64,000 nucleotides of DNA from an uncultured Clostridia bacterium (GCA_947632025.1 CANRNN010000008.1:62001-126000); one strand, 5' to 3'. Shown: positions 27,255-35,709, numbered from the stretch's first letter. Made by a program: numbers and translations. Notes: generated by a model from the sequence alone, not told the origin.

Positions 27255-28268
27255 ATGGATATTTTATCAATAGAATCTTCCTGCGACGAAACCGCCGCGG
27301 CGGTTGTCCGCGACGGACGGGAAATAATTTCCTCCGTCGTCGCGACACAGATAGAGGAACACAGACTTTACGGCGGAGTTGTTCCCGAAATTGCTTCCCG
27401 CCGTCATTGCGAAAGCATTTCCACAGTGGTTTCCGAGGCTCTCGCAAAAGCCGATATGAAAGCCGCCGATGTCGACGCTGTCGCCGTGACATTTGCGCCG
27501 GGACTTATAGGGGCGCTTCTGGTGGGAGTGAATTTCGCAAAGGGACTGGCGTACTCGCTCGGCAAGCCGCTTATTCCCGTACACCATATCAGAGGGCATA
27601 TCGCCGCGAATTATCTCGCTCATCCGGAGCTTAGTCCGCCGTATATGTGCCTTGTCGCGTCGGGCGGTCATTCGCTTATCGTGGAAGTCCTCGGATATAC
27701 CGAATTCAACATTATCGGAAAGACCATTGACGACGCCGCGGGCGAAGCGTTCGACAAATCCGCGAGAGTTATGGGATTTCCGTATCCGGGAGGAAAATTC
27801 ATCGACGATGCCGCAAAGCTCGGCGACCCCGCCAAATACCCGCTTCCCAAGCCGAAAACCGCAGCTCCTTACGATTTCAGCTTTTCGGGACTTAAAACGG
27901 CAGTCATAAATCTCGTCCATAATTCCGAGCAAAAGGGCATAAAAATTGATACCGATTCCCTTGCCGCAAGTTTCCAGAAAACGGTTTCGGAAATTATGAC
28001 GGACAAGTTTATTTCCGCCGCCGAGGAAAGAGGCTGCAAAAAAATAGCCCTTTCGGGTGGAGTCGCCGCGAACAGCGGACTTCGCACCGCTCTCTCGGAA
28101 GCCGCCGAAAAGCGTGGAATGACGCTTTATTTTCCGCCTGTTTCGCTTTGCGGCGATAATGCCGCGATGATAGGCTGTCAGGCGTATTACGAATTTCTGG
28201 CGGGGCATATCGCTTGTGAAGATCTGAATGCCTATGCCACAATGCGGTTGGACGAGGTGACTTATTGA
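27255..28268 (+). CDS. tsaD: tRNA N6-adenosine threonylcarbamoyltransferase
   Basis: TsaD transfers the threonylcarbamoyl group to A37 of ANN-decoding tRNAs. The 337 residues begin MDILSIESSCDETAAAVV and contain the iron-binding HHIRGH, YMCLVASGGHS and GEAFDKSARVMG. The stop overlaps the next start (TGATG). The window also encodes MtaB, which acts on the product t6A, about 8 kb downstream. Confidence 0.97.
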   Translation: MDILSIESSCDETAAAVVRDGREIISSVVATQIEEHRLYGGVVPEIASRRHCESISTVVSEALAKADMKAADVDAVAVTFAPGLIGALLVGVNFAKGLAYSLGKPLIPVHHIRGHIAANYLAHPELSPPYMCLVASGGHSLIVEVLGYTEFNIIGKTIDDAAGEAFDKSARVMGFPYPGGKFIDDAAKLGDPAKYPLPKPKTAAPYDFSFSGLKTAVINLVHNSEQKGIKIDTDSLAASFQKTVSEIMTDKFISAAEERGCKKIALSGGVAANSGLRTALSEAAEKRGMTLYFPPVSLCGDNAAMIGCQAYYEFLAGHIACEDLNAYATMRLDEVTY

Positions 28269-28780
28269 TGAAAAATATCGTGCTTATAGGAATGCCTGCC
28301 GTGGGAAAATCCACTATCGGCGTTCTGGCGGCAAAGACACTTGGCTTTGCGTTTGTCGATACCGACCTTATTATTCAGCGGCAGACGGGAAAGCTGCTTC
28401 AGGATATAATAGACGATTCGGGGCTTGACGCATTCCTCGCCGCAGAGGAGCGGGCAATATGCTCCGTCGGGGATACGTCGGATACTGTCATAGCCACAGG
28501 CGGCAGCGCGGTATACAGCCGAAAGGCAATGCTGCACCTGAAGGAACACGGAACGGTGTACTATCTCTCGCTTCCGACGCAGGAGCTTGAAAAGCGGCTT
28601 TCCAATATCAAGACCAGAGGGATAGCCATGCGTCCGGGGGACAGCATAGAGGACGTTTTCCGCCGTCGTGCCGAGCTTTACGAGGAATACGCGGATATAA
28701 CGCTCGACTGCTTCGGAAAGACCGCCGAGGAGAGCGTCGGAGAGCTTTGCAGTTTTCATAAGAAAAACGGTCAGGAATAA
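28268..28780 (+). CDS. Shikimate-kinase-like protein
   Basis: 170 residues from the ATG at 28268 that overlaps the tsaD stop; the track's TTG one codon earlier is less likely. The Walker A is GMPAVGKSTIG, then DTDLIIQRQTGK, TGGSAVYS and the lid FRRRAELYEEYAD. This fits the shikimate kinase family. Other aroK-neighbourhood genes are absent, so the physiological substrate is inferred only from the family. Confidence 0.85.
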   Translation: MKNIVLIGMPAVGKSTIGVLAAKTLGFAFVDTDLIIQRQTGKLLQDIIDDSGLDAFLAAEERAICSVGDTSDTVIATGGSAVYSRKAMLHLKEHGTVYYLSLPTQELEKRLSNIKTRGIAMRPGDSIEDVFRRRAELYEEYADITLDCFGKTAEESVGELCSFHKKNGQE

Positions 28781-28793
28781 AATGAGGTAAATT

Positions 28794-29882
28794 ATGTCGG
28801 AAGAAAATATAAACTATATGCCCGTAAATTCCGAAGAGCCGTCGGAAAAGCCGTCGCTGCTGCCGGGCTTTAAGGATATCTGTATGCGGATAGGCGCGGT
28901 GATGATAGTCGTTTTCGTGTCGAGAATATTGTGTAATGTGCTGGGAGCGGTTTTTATTTCGGTCGTCTGGAAAAACGAAGTACCCGATAAGCCCGTTGTG
29001 ACATCACTTGTAAACTTAGCGTTTTCGTTGATTTTTTTGTATATTGTGCCTATGACAGCGGCAGCGTTCCTGTTGCGTCACCCGCTTAAAAATTCGGCGA
29101 ACAAGCCGTTTTCCAAACCGAAGTACATCGGTCGGGCAATGGCGCTTTTTCCGGCGGGATACGGCGTGGCGATAATAGTCAGACTTCTTACAATGATAAT
29201 AGGAAATCTGTTTGAGGGAACAAGTGTGGGGGATTCTTTCCACGTCACGGAGGAAATTTTCGCCACGCCCGATATGGCAAGCGCGGTCGTGCTTTTCGTT
29301 CAGGCGGCTATCATCGCTCCGGTCTTTGAGGAATTGTGGTTCAGGGGAATGATGATGGAAAGCCTTCGCCCTTACGGAAACGGCTTTGCTATTTTCGTTT
29401 CGGCGCTTCTTTTCGGAATGACACACGCAAATCTTGAACAGTTCTTCTACGCTACGGCGATCGGCATTTTCCTCGGCTATATCGCCATTTCCACCAGGAG
29501 CATTATCACCACTATGATAATGCATTCCATGTTCAACAGCATTGCAGGTGTGATGGTCCTGCTGACAGTGGATAAGGGCGTGGGCGATTACCTTCTGGCG
29601 GTTTCCAAGGGCGAAAATGGCGTTGTTACAATAGGTGTCGTGTTTTTCTTTGTCTGGATGTCGTTCATTGTACTGCTGCTTGTTGTCGGAATTTTTATGG
29701 CGATCTACAAGTTCATCAAGATAAAAAAGTACAAAGTCCCGAAAGTCCAGACGGAGCTGTCCTCCGGCAAGCGCTGGGTCGTCTTCCTTACGAGAGTGAC
29801 CGTTATAGTGACAATAATTTTCGCTGCGGATGCGTTTGCGGGAAATAATATAGCACAGTGGATAATCGAATTTGGCTCGTAA
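28794..29882 (+). CDS. CPBP-family intramembrane metalloprotease
   Basis: A 362-residue membrane protein with about eight helices. The CAAX/CPBP motifs are visible: EELWFRGMMMESLR (EExxxR) near residue 182, FGMTHANLEQFF with the ligand His and a final HSMFNS motif. A cytosolic N-terminal tail of about 28 residues precedes the first helix. The substrate is unknown. It lies 13 bases after the kinase and is likely cotranscribed with tsaD. Confidence 0.88.
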   Translation: MSEENINYMPVNSEEPSEKPSLLPGFKDICMRIGAVMIVVFVSRILCNVLGAVFISVVWKNEVPDKPVVTSLVNLAFSLIFLYIVPMTAAAFLLRHPLKNSANKPFSKPKYIGRAMALFPAGYGVAIIVRLLTMIIGNLFEGTSVGDSFHVTEEIFATPDMASAVVLFVQAAIIAPVFEELWFRGMMMESLRPYGNGFAIFVSALLFGMTHANLEQFFYATAIGIFLGYIAISTRSIITTMIMHSMFNSIAGVMVLLTVDKGVGDYLLAVSKGENGVVTIGVVFFFVWMSFIVLLLVVGIFMAIYKFIKIKKYKVPKVQTELSSGKRWVVFLTRVTVIVTIIFAADAFAGNNIAQWIIEFGS

Positions 29883-29910
29883 TACGAATCGAGCCGTGCA
29901 GGCGCGGCTA

Positions 29911-29939
29911 TTGACTTTTTGCGCCAATAGTGGTATAAT
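29911..29939 (+). promoter_or_regulatory. Promoter of the TM2 zinc-ribbon gene
   Basis: TTGACT, a 17-base spacer and TATAAT, about 38 bases upstream of the ATG. Confidence 0.8.
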
Positions 29940-29976
29940 AATATTATCAGTGTAAGGATCCGTCAGGGAGGAATTT

Positions 29977-30612
29977 ATGGACAATCATGGAATATCACTC
30001 AGAAAAGAAACTCAGCAGCCTTGGACAGACCCCGTGACGGGTGAGATATATCCGGGCGGAAATCCCAACATCATACCCCAGCCCCGGCAGACAACAGCAC
30101 CCTCATCGCCCACAATGCCGACAATGTCCGCAATGCCCACGGCACAGCCGCAGTCATTTTATCAGCAGCCCGTTCAGTCTGTACGACCGGAACAACCTGT
30201 ACAGCCTGTTCAGCAGGGATACTCCGCGCCCCCGTTGCAGACAATGAATGACGGTATGAAGTTCTGCAAATTCTGCGGCGGGAGAATACCGTTTGACGCC
30301 GTTGTCTGCACATACTGCGGCAGACAGGTCGAGGAGCTTCGTCAGGCGCAGCCCCAGCAAATCGTGATAAACAATTCTACTAACAATAACAACAATAATC
30401 AGAATTACGCTGGAATGCCCATGGGTCGTCAGAAAAACAAATGGGTAGCCGTGCTGTTATGCTTTTTCTTCGGGATCTTTGGTGTTCACCGTTTCTATGA
30501 GGGAAAAATCGGCACGGGACTGCTCTGGCTTTTCACGTTCGGTCTTTTCGGAATAGGCGATCTGGTGGATTTCATAATCCTGCTTACAAAGCCGAATCCG
30601 TATTATGTATGA
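29977..30612 (+). CDS. Zinc-ribbon protein with TM2 domain
   Basis: 211 residues. A proline/glutamine-rich N-terminal half (PQPRQTTAPSSPTMPTMS) leads to one zinc ribbon FCKFCGGRIPFDAVVCTYCG near residue 92, an Asn-rich linker, and a C-terminal TM2 domain with two helices (KWVAVLLCFFFGIFGVHRFY and LLWLFTFGLFGIGDLVDF). The function is unknown; TM2 proteins are small polytopic membrane proteins. A terminator follows. Confidence 0.85.
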   Translation: MDNHGISLRKETQQPWTDPVTGEIYPGGNPNIIPQPRQTTAPSSPTMPTMSAMPTAQPQSFYQQPVQSVRPEQPVQPVQQGYSAPPLQTMNDGMKFCKFCGGRIPFDAVVCTYCGRQVEELRQAQPQQIVINNSTNNNNNNQNYAGMPMGRQKNKWVAVLLCFFFGIFGVHRFYEGKIGTGLLWLFTFGLFGIGDLVDFIILLTKPNPYYV

Positions 30613-30649
30613 CCGCTCCTAAAAAGCAAAAGAAAGCAAAATATAAGAA

Positions 30650-30680
30650 AACTCCCCCTATGTCGGGGGAGTTGATTTTA
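30650..30680. terminator. Probable bidirectional terminator
   Basis: AACTCCCCC and GGGGGAGTT form a perfect nine-base stem between convergent genes. The plus-strand T-run is short (GATTTTAT) and the minus-strand one is broken (TTTTCTTATATTTT), so it may serve both genes. Confidence 0.75.
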
Positions 30681-30698
30681 TGTCCGATAGCGGATACG

Positions 30699-33266
30699 TT
30701 ATAACGAAAAGTACAGATCAAATAATTTATCGTAAAGGAACCAGTATTCTTTATCATTTTCTACTGTGTAACCCTCTGTTTCAAATTTCGTTTTGAGATC
30801 CGCATACTTTGTGAGAAGAATATTAAGTAAGGTTTCCTGTTCCGGAGTAAGATCTCTGTCCTTGATGTCGTTGAGTTTTTCAAGGTCCTCGTCGATATAA
30901 CTGATAAGCTCCTCTGCGGAAAGACCCGAATCAGCGTAATTATCGCCGAAGTAGTCGTCATAGTTGTCAAAATCATCAATGCCAAGGTCGGAGTCGGAAT
31001 CGTCGTCGAAGTTAAAGTCGTCGTCGAAATCGAAGTTGTTGTCAAAATCAAAGTCAAAGTCGTCGTCGTAGGGCTGATCCGAAGTCAGCGCATCTATGCC
31101 GAGAGCGGAATGTTGCTTTGCTATATCGGAAACAGCGCTCATAACGTCCGCCGTGAATTTCTCAAGGATATCGCTGTCGATGTTTTCAATGTCCGTGATG
31201 TCAACGGCGTCTGCGGGTATTTCAAGAACAGACGTATCGTCCGATAATTTAAGCTCGCTTGTTACGGAAGCTTTACCGTAGTTGGGGACTTCGCATACAA
31301 AGGTAGTAACCGTCGAATCCTCTCCCATGACAGCCGTGCTGAATGTGAGCTTTGCTCCGCTAAGAGCTGCGAAAGCGTCCGCTCCGAGCTGCTCGGAGAA
31401 GCTTTGAGGTATTCCGAGGGAAACCGTGAAAGTTCCTGTATAAGTGTCCTTGTTGCGGAATTTTTCGGTCTTGACGTCCGTGTATTCAACGATAACGGTA
31501 AGGTCCTGCGCTTCTCCGGTCGGGATAGATATTGTAAAAGTGCCGTCGGAATCGGATTTTTCGTCGAGAATAGCGGTGGCAGTGTAGGTTTCGCCATTAA
31601 AATCTTTGTAGATCATCTCGCCTGCGGAGGTCTTATCGGATACGGCATACGAAAGCTCTAACGAATCGTCTTCCGCGAATATCCCGACAGATTTTCCGAG
31701 AACGTCGCCGCTGTTGTTGATAACTGTTTTGATAACGAGCTTGTCGTCCGCTTCCGCTTCAAAGTTGAACGAATTTACGACAGCGTCCTTATAATCCTGC
31801 TCTGTGACTTCCCATCCGCAGTCGGCAGCGTAGCTTATAAATTCATTTCTGAAATATTCGTCGTCCGCGAAATGCTCTGCAAGCTCCTTAAAGAGTTTGT
31901 TGAGCTTGTCGCCCGTGAATTCCGCACAGATGACCTTTCCGCTTACGGAAACGTCCGCAGCGGTGATCTCGCCCTTTTCAAGCTCGGTAACGGCTTCCTT
32001 GTAGTTTTCGAGATAGATCTGCACAAGCTCCGACAGAAGGCGCTCCATCTCTTTCGCGTCCAATTCCAGAGCTTTTAGCTCCTCGACGGTTGTTTCGTCG
32101 GGCTTTGTTCCCTTGATCTTGAAAGTCTGTTCGGAAGCGAACGGAAGCGAGAAGTAAACATAATTGTCGTCGGTGACAACCATTTTAAGGTTTACCGAAA
32201 CCTTGCCCGTATTTGCGTCGAAGCTGAAGCCTGCGTTTTTGCCGTCGGCTGCTTCTTTGTATGTAATGCTTCCGTTATTTATAATGGAGATGATTTCGTT
32301 GACGGCATCGGCATTTCCGAGCTGTTCCTTTACGGCATCGGAAAGTGTAAGCGAGCCCGAAAGCTTTACATCTGCGCACTTCGCGCCGTAGATTTCGGAA
32401 AGATTCTCGGTAAGGATCTTTACAATCTCTGCCGTATCAAATTCAAATTGAGCGCTCTTTGACGCGGCGGTATTGCTCATAGGAGCTATCGCGCCGTCTG
32501 TCATATCGGTGCCGGAGAAAGCGGAATAAAATTCCGAAACAGACTTCACGCCGCCCGAAACAGCGTTCATATCTATTTGATTAGTGACTTCGCGAATGGA
32601 ATTTCCCTCTACCATAGCCGCGTATTTCGTTTTTCCGAGAATTAACGACAGTGCTGTTGCCTTGTTAGTGAAGAAGAACACAGCCGCTGCCGCGAGCAGC
32701 ACGACTATTGCCGAAACGATTATAAGCGGGGCAAAACTGCGCTTCTTAGCAGGCGCTGCGGCAGCTGCCGAAAAGCCGTCGCTTTGAGGAGCGTAGGTCG
32801 CCGCCGGCTGTGCCGCGGGCTGATTTTCGGCGAAAGCCGCGTCCGAAGCGCGGGAAGCTGTACTTGTACCCGTTCCTGTGCCTGTTCCCGAATAGCCTGC
32901 CGAAAATCCGCCGAAGCCCGAATTTGTGTTCACGGGCTGGGGGATACTGTACGACGGCGCGGGAACGTCGTTCGCGGGGGTGGGAACGCCTGCCGAAACA
33001 GTCTGCATTATATTGCTGTCGGTCACGGTCGCAGCGGTATCTGTCGGGCGGATATCGCGGGCTTTAGCCGCGCCTCCGCATACCGAGCAGAATTTAGCGC
33101 CGCGTTCAAGTTCCAGACCGCATTTTTCGCAGAAATATTTCTGTTCGGAAACGGGTGTGGGAATGTTTGGTCTGACATTTGCGTCCGAGGAGGATGTATC
33201 CGCGCCGCAGTTCGGGCAGAATCTTGCTCCGTCGGGAATTTCATGGCTGCATTTAAAACAAATCAT
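30699..33266 (-). CDS. Large zinc-ribbon membrane protein with Asp/Phe-rich tail
   Basis: The ATG at 33266 (MICFKCSHEIPDGARFCPNC) is preferred over the track's 33281 because AAAGGA lies just before it; 855 residues. Two zinc ribbons lie within the first 75 residues (second: FCEKCG..FCSVCGG), then a low-complexity linker, one membrane helix near 180-205 (APLIIVSAIVVLLAAAAVFF) and a long extracytoplasmic region of about 550 residues. Near 730-790 is an acidic repeat (DFDFDNNFDFDDDFNFDDD). The function is unknown. Confidence 0.8.
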   Translation of the reverse strand: MICFKCSHEIPDGARFCPNCGADTSSSDANVRPNIPTPVSEQKYFCEKCGLELERGAKFCSVCGGAAKARDIRPTDTAATVTDSNIMQTVSAGVPTPANDVPAPSYSIPQPVNTNSGFGGFSAGYSGTGTGTGTSTASRASDAAFAENQPAAQPAATYAPQSDGFSAAAAAPAKKRSFAPLIIVSAIVVLLAAAAVFFFTNKATALSLILGKTKYAAMVEGNSIREVTNQIDMNAVSGGVKSVSEFYSAFSGTDMTDGAIAPMSNTAASKSAQFEFDTAEIVKILTENLSEIYGAKCADVKLSGSLTLSDAVKEQLGNADAVNEIISIINNGSITYKEAADGKNAGFSFDANTGKVSVNLKMVVTDDNYVYFSLPFASEQTFKIKGTKPDETTVEELKALELDAKEMERLLSELVQIYLENYKEAVTELEKGEITAADVSVSGKVICAEFTGDKLNKLFKELAEHFADDEYFRNEFISYAADCGWEVTEQDYKDAVVNSFNFEAEADDKLVIKTVINNSGDVLGKSVGIFAEDDSLELSYAVSDKTSAGEMIYKDFNGETYTATAILDEKSDSDGTFTISIPTGEAQDLTVIVEYTDVKTEKFRNKDTYTGTFTVSLGIPQSFSEQLGADAFAALSGAKLTFSTAVMGEDSTVTTFVCEVPNYGKASVTSELKLSDDTSVLEIPADAVDITDIENIDSDILEKFTADVMSAVSDIAKQHSALGIDALTSDQPYDDDFDFDFDNNFDFDDDFNFDDDSDSDLGIDDFDNYDDYFGDNYADSGLSAEELISYIDEDLEKLNDIKDRDLTPEQETLLNILLTKYADLKTKFETEGYTVENDKEYWFLYDKLFDLYFSL

Positions 33267-33317
33267 AGTATATCCTTTCATACAATATCGGGCTTAGTGA
33301 TTTTTCCGACTACTTTA

Positions 33318-33346
33318 ATTATATATCAAAAATCCGTTTTCGTCAA
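33318..33346 (-). promoter_or_regulatory. Promoter of the large zinc-ribbon gene
   Basis: On the minus strand TTGACG at 33341-33346 and TATAAT at 33318-33323 with a 17-base spacer, about 52 bases before the start. The remaining 180 bases up to the next gene show nothing beyond a short GTGCAATTGCAC palindrome. Confidence 0.75.
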
Positions 33347-33524
33347 GAACGACTATCACAAATTTGTCGTCCTAAGCGGCTTATTTTTGTGCAATTGCAC
33401 CAAATTTCTGCCGATAGCTTACATTATTTCAAAAAATTCCCCCGAAAATTTCGGAGGAATTTCATATCTATCATATATTACTTATCCCGTTTCCGTTATA
33501 GCGTTATATGCTTTGCGGGAGATA

Positions 33525-34595
33525 TCAGCCGTTGCCCTCGGAAAGCACGAAGATGTCCACCTGATGCGCTCCCCATTTGCAGGAGTCGGCATAGCTTCCC
33601 ATAAACAAGTCCACAGCGACCGTACCTTCCATCATTCCGAGTCCCGTATCTGCGGCTATAGCGTATCCGTAAACGAGTTTTCTGTCCTGAGATACGATAT
33701 ACAGCTCGCTGCCGTAAGGGATAACGTTCGGATTCACGGCGACCGTTCCGACGACGGCATAGCGTCCGCTGGCGGTCTTTGCGCCTGCTCTTGCGGAGTA
33801 TGCTGTTGCTTTGCCGCTTACTATTCTTGTATAATTTTCGGGAATACCGTTCACGAGCTTCACGGCGGTCGGGTCGCTCATTTTTGCATAAGGCACCGCG
33901 AAAGCCGTTCCGCGCTCAACGACAGCCGTTATCGGCTCGGAGGAGATATCCTCGGAGATATTCTCACTTGACACCAGTCTGCCGTCGATATATTTTTCCT
34001 TTATCTTCACTGTTTTCACGCCGTTCTTGCCCTCGGTCAGGGTGTTGGTATAGCCGACGGCGAGATTGGAGTTGTCGATATACTGTGTTTCAAACGGGAT
34101 AGTGAATACTTCTTCCCTTTCGGTGTAGTTTATTCTTATAACGTTTATTTCCATTCCGGGATATATTTCGCTCTCGAAGGGAGGATTTACTGTATCGTAT
34201 TCTCCGAGGACTATTCCCGTCCGCGAAAGAGCTTCTTCGACTGTTCCGCTGTAGGTGCTGACAGAGCGTTTTTCTCCGTCAATATTGACGAAAAACTCGA
34301 AAGCGCGCTGAATGGTGACGTACATTTCGTTTTCGTCCTCGTTGTTTTCCACGGTGACGGCGTCGTTCTCTCCGATAACATATTTTTCGTCGTTAAGGAT
34401 ACGGTAAACATCGGTTTCGTTGGTGCGGACTATGCGCACATCGCCGTTGTCGTTGATAAATACCTTATCCCTGAACCACAAAGAGCCCGTAAGCAGCGCA
34501 GCCGCTGCGAGTATCGCCGCGAAAAGCGATATCTTGATAATAGTTCCCTGAATCGAAAATGTGTTCATTTTTTCGTTTGCAAGCTGAGGTTTCAT
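33525..34595 (-). CDS. Cell-wall protein with ubiquitin-like repeats, G5 and 3D domains
   Basis: 356 residues: a membrane anchor or signal segment near 18-42, two DUF348 ubiquitin-like repeats (VRIVRTNETDVYRILNDE and the VNIDGEKRSVSTYSGTVEEA region), a G5 domain (EREEVFTIPFETQYIDN..) and a C-terminal 3D domain. The latter contains AVNPNVIPYGSELYI and the three Asp sites AADTG, VDLFM and VDIFVL. This is the YabE/RpfB-like layout of exported peptidoglycan-cleaving or remodelling proteins. GGAGG precedes the ATG. Expression probably depends on a long leader and a WalR-like box upstream. Confidence 0.9.
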   Translation of the reverse strand: MKPQLANEKMNTFSIQGTIIKISLFAAILAAAALLTGSLWFRDKVFINDNGDVRIVRTNETDVYRILNDEKYVIGENDAVTVENNEDENEMYVTIQRAFEFFVNIDGEKRSVSTYSGTVEEALSRTGIVLGEYDTVNPPFESEIYPGMEINVIRINYTEREEVFTIPFETQYIDNSNLAVGYTNTLTEGKNGVKTVKIKEKYIDGRLVSSENISEDISSEPITAVVERGTAFAVPYAKMSDPTAVKLVNGIPENYTRIVSGKATAYSARAGAKTASGRYAVVGTVAVNPNVIPYGSELYIVSQDRKLVYGYAIAADTGLGMMEGTVAVDLFMGSYADSCKWGAHQVDIFVLSEGNG

Positions 34596-34808
34596 TTTTG
34601 CCTCCGTTTCATTAGTCCTGTTCTCGCCGGATTTCTATCTCTTTTTTATATATCCGGTTTGTAGCCTGTGTGAAGTGGTTCGCCCAATGTTCGGGGAAAA
34701 CATCGGGCGGGGCAAATATCTGTCCCCAACAGATTTTTGCCGCAAAAGCGAGCGTTTTAGTTAATCTCATACGAAAAGATATCACAACTGCGCTCTTTCG
34801 TTTTGCGT
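34596..34808 (-). ncRNA. Structured 5' leader with complementary hairpin loops
   Basis: The mRNA leader of the G5/3D gene is about 210 nt. Hairpin 1 (34711-34741) has 13-base arms with one mismatch and the RNA loop UGGGG. Hairpin 2 (34682-34708) has ten-base arms with one G-U pair and the loop UUCCCCG. Hairpin 3 (34627-34657) has CCGGAU/AUCCGG arms. The GGGG and CCCC loops can pair. c-di-AMP (ydaO) riboswitches often precede such genes, but I cannot fit the ydaO core, so this is a candidate regulatory RNA of unassigned class. Confidence 0.6.
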
Positions 34809-34815
34809 TACGTTT

Positions 34816-34844
34816 ATTATACCCCGTTTTTCTGTAAATGTCAA
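34816..34844 (-). promoter_or_regulatory. Promoter of the structured leader and G5/3D gene
   Basis: On the minus strand TTGACA at 34839-34844, a 17-base spacer and TATAAT at 34816-34821. This places the transcript start about 213 bases before the start codon. Confidence 0.85.
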
Positions 34845-34889
34845 CCAGAAACAAGCGGTTGAATTTGTGCATTTTTCACAAAAAAATTT

Positions 34890-34906
34890 TGTAACCTTTT
34901 TGTAAC
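34890..34906 (+). promoter_or_regulatory. WalR (YycF)-like direct repeat
   Basis: TGTAAC-CTTTT-TGTAAC matches the WalR consensus TGTWAH-N5-TGTWAH exactly. It lies about 46 bases upstream of the -35 of a cell-wall gene, a typical WalR target class. It reads in the reverse orientation relative to that gene. Two more TGTAAA words lie at 34940 and 34962. The remaining DNA to 35057 is AT-rich with no gene seen. Confidence 0.5.
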
Positions 34907-35054
34907 CTTTTAAAATTTGGGTCTGAAAGAGGGTATTTCTGTAAATTTTTAAAATTCTTTTTGTAAAATTAACTAAAACTTGACGCATTAGGACTTTTCG
35001 TCGAACTGCACAAATTTTTTCCACATCGGCAATTGTTTATTATGCACCGGACAC

Positions 35055-35084
35055 AAAAACGGAGCGGATATTCTCCGCTCCGTT
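35055..35084 (-). terminator. Terminator of the HPr-like pair
   Basis: AACGGAGCGGA and TCCGCTCCGTT form an 11-base stem with a five-base loop. On the minus strand it is followed by a five-T run. Confidence 0.9.
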
Positions 35085-35107
35085 AAAAATTTGACATTGT
35101 CCCGCTC

Positions 35108-35338
35108 TCAGCCTACAATGTACTTGCTTATCTCGTCAAGGAACTCTCCGCAGTCGTCGCTGTGGATCTTAAGCTCCAGCTCCTTGGACAGGTCGAGCGA
35201 GAAAAGTCCCATTATGCTCTTCGCGTCAATGGCGTATCTTCCCGAAATGACGTCCACGTCGTACTGGCAGCCCGTTACGATAGAAACGAAATCCTTCACG
35301 TCCTCGATTGTGTTGATCTTGATCTTTGTTGTTGTCAT
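35108..35338 (-). CDS. HPr-like protein lacking the catalytic histidine (copy 1)
   Basis: 76 residues. The C-terminal half matches HPr (AIDAKSIMGLFSLDLSKELE, with the Ser46-equivalent in KSIMG), but the N-terminal segment that should hold the phosphorylated His15 (GIHARPA in HPr) reads NTIEDVKDF. It therefore cannot carry phosphate on the usual His. It could be a Crh-like regulator phosphorylated on Ser, or a structural homologue. It is in tandem with a second copy upstream. Confidence 0.85.
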   Translation of the reverse strand: MTTTKIKINTIEDVKDFVSIVTGCQYDVDVISGRYAIDAKSIMGLFSLDLSKELELKIHSDDCGEFLDEISKYIVG

Positions 35339-35369
35339 AGCCGTACTCCTTTCTGTATGCGCTCTTTAC

Positions 35370-35606
35370 TTATTCTTCGATGAATTTTTTCATGTCGTCG
35401 AGGAAATCCGCGCACTCTGCGTCCTCGGCATGAACGAGCATTTCAAGGGTCTTGGTGAGATCGAGCGAGAAGATTCCCATAATGCTCTTAGCGTCTACGC
35501 GGTATCTGCCTGAAAGCAGGTCCACGTCGAATTTGCAGGCGTTCGTAAGCCCGCAGAATTCTTTCACTTCGTCAATGGAATTGAGTCTTACTTTAACTTG
35601 CTTCAC
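35370..35606 (-). CDS. HPr-like protein lacking the catalytic histidine (copy 2)
   Basis: The GTG at 35606 is chosen over the track's ATG at 35639 because AAAGGGGAG lies about 7 bases before it and the protein then aligns with copy 1 from the first residues; 78 residues. It has NSIDEVKEF in place of the His15 region and keeps RVDAKSIMGIFSLDLTK. About half of the residues are shared with copy 1, indicating a tandem duplication. The pair share one promoter and one terminator. Confidence 0.82.
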   Translation of the reverse strand: MKQVKVRLNSIDEVKEFCGLTNACKFDVDLLSGRYRVDAKSIMGIFSLDLTKTLEMLVHAEDAECADFLDDMKKFIEE

Positions 35607-35673
35607 AATTATCTCCCCTTTCTTTTGGTCGATTTTCATAGAAGAGCTTTATATTTTATACTCTCCACTAATA

Positions 35674-35702
35674 AATATAACAATAAATTTAAAAATAGTC
35701 AA
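35674..35702 (-). promoter_or_regulatory. Promoter of the HPr-like pair
   Basis: On the minus strand TTGACT at 35697-35702 and TATATT at 35674-35679, 17-base spacer. Its -35 lies only 7 bases from the -35 of the divergent mtaB promoter. Confidence 0.7.
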
Positions 35703-35709
35703 TACCTTA

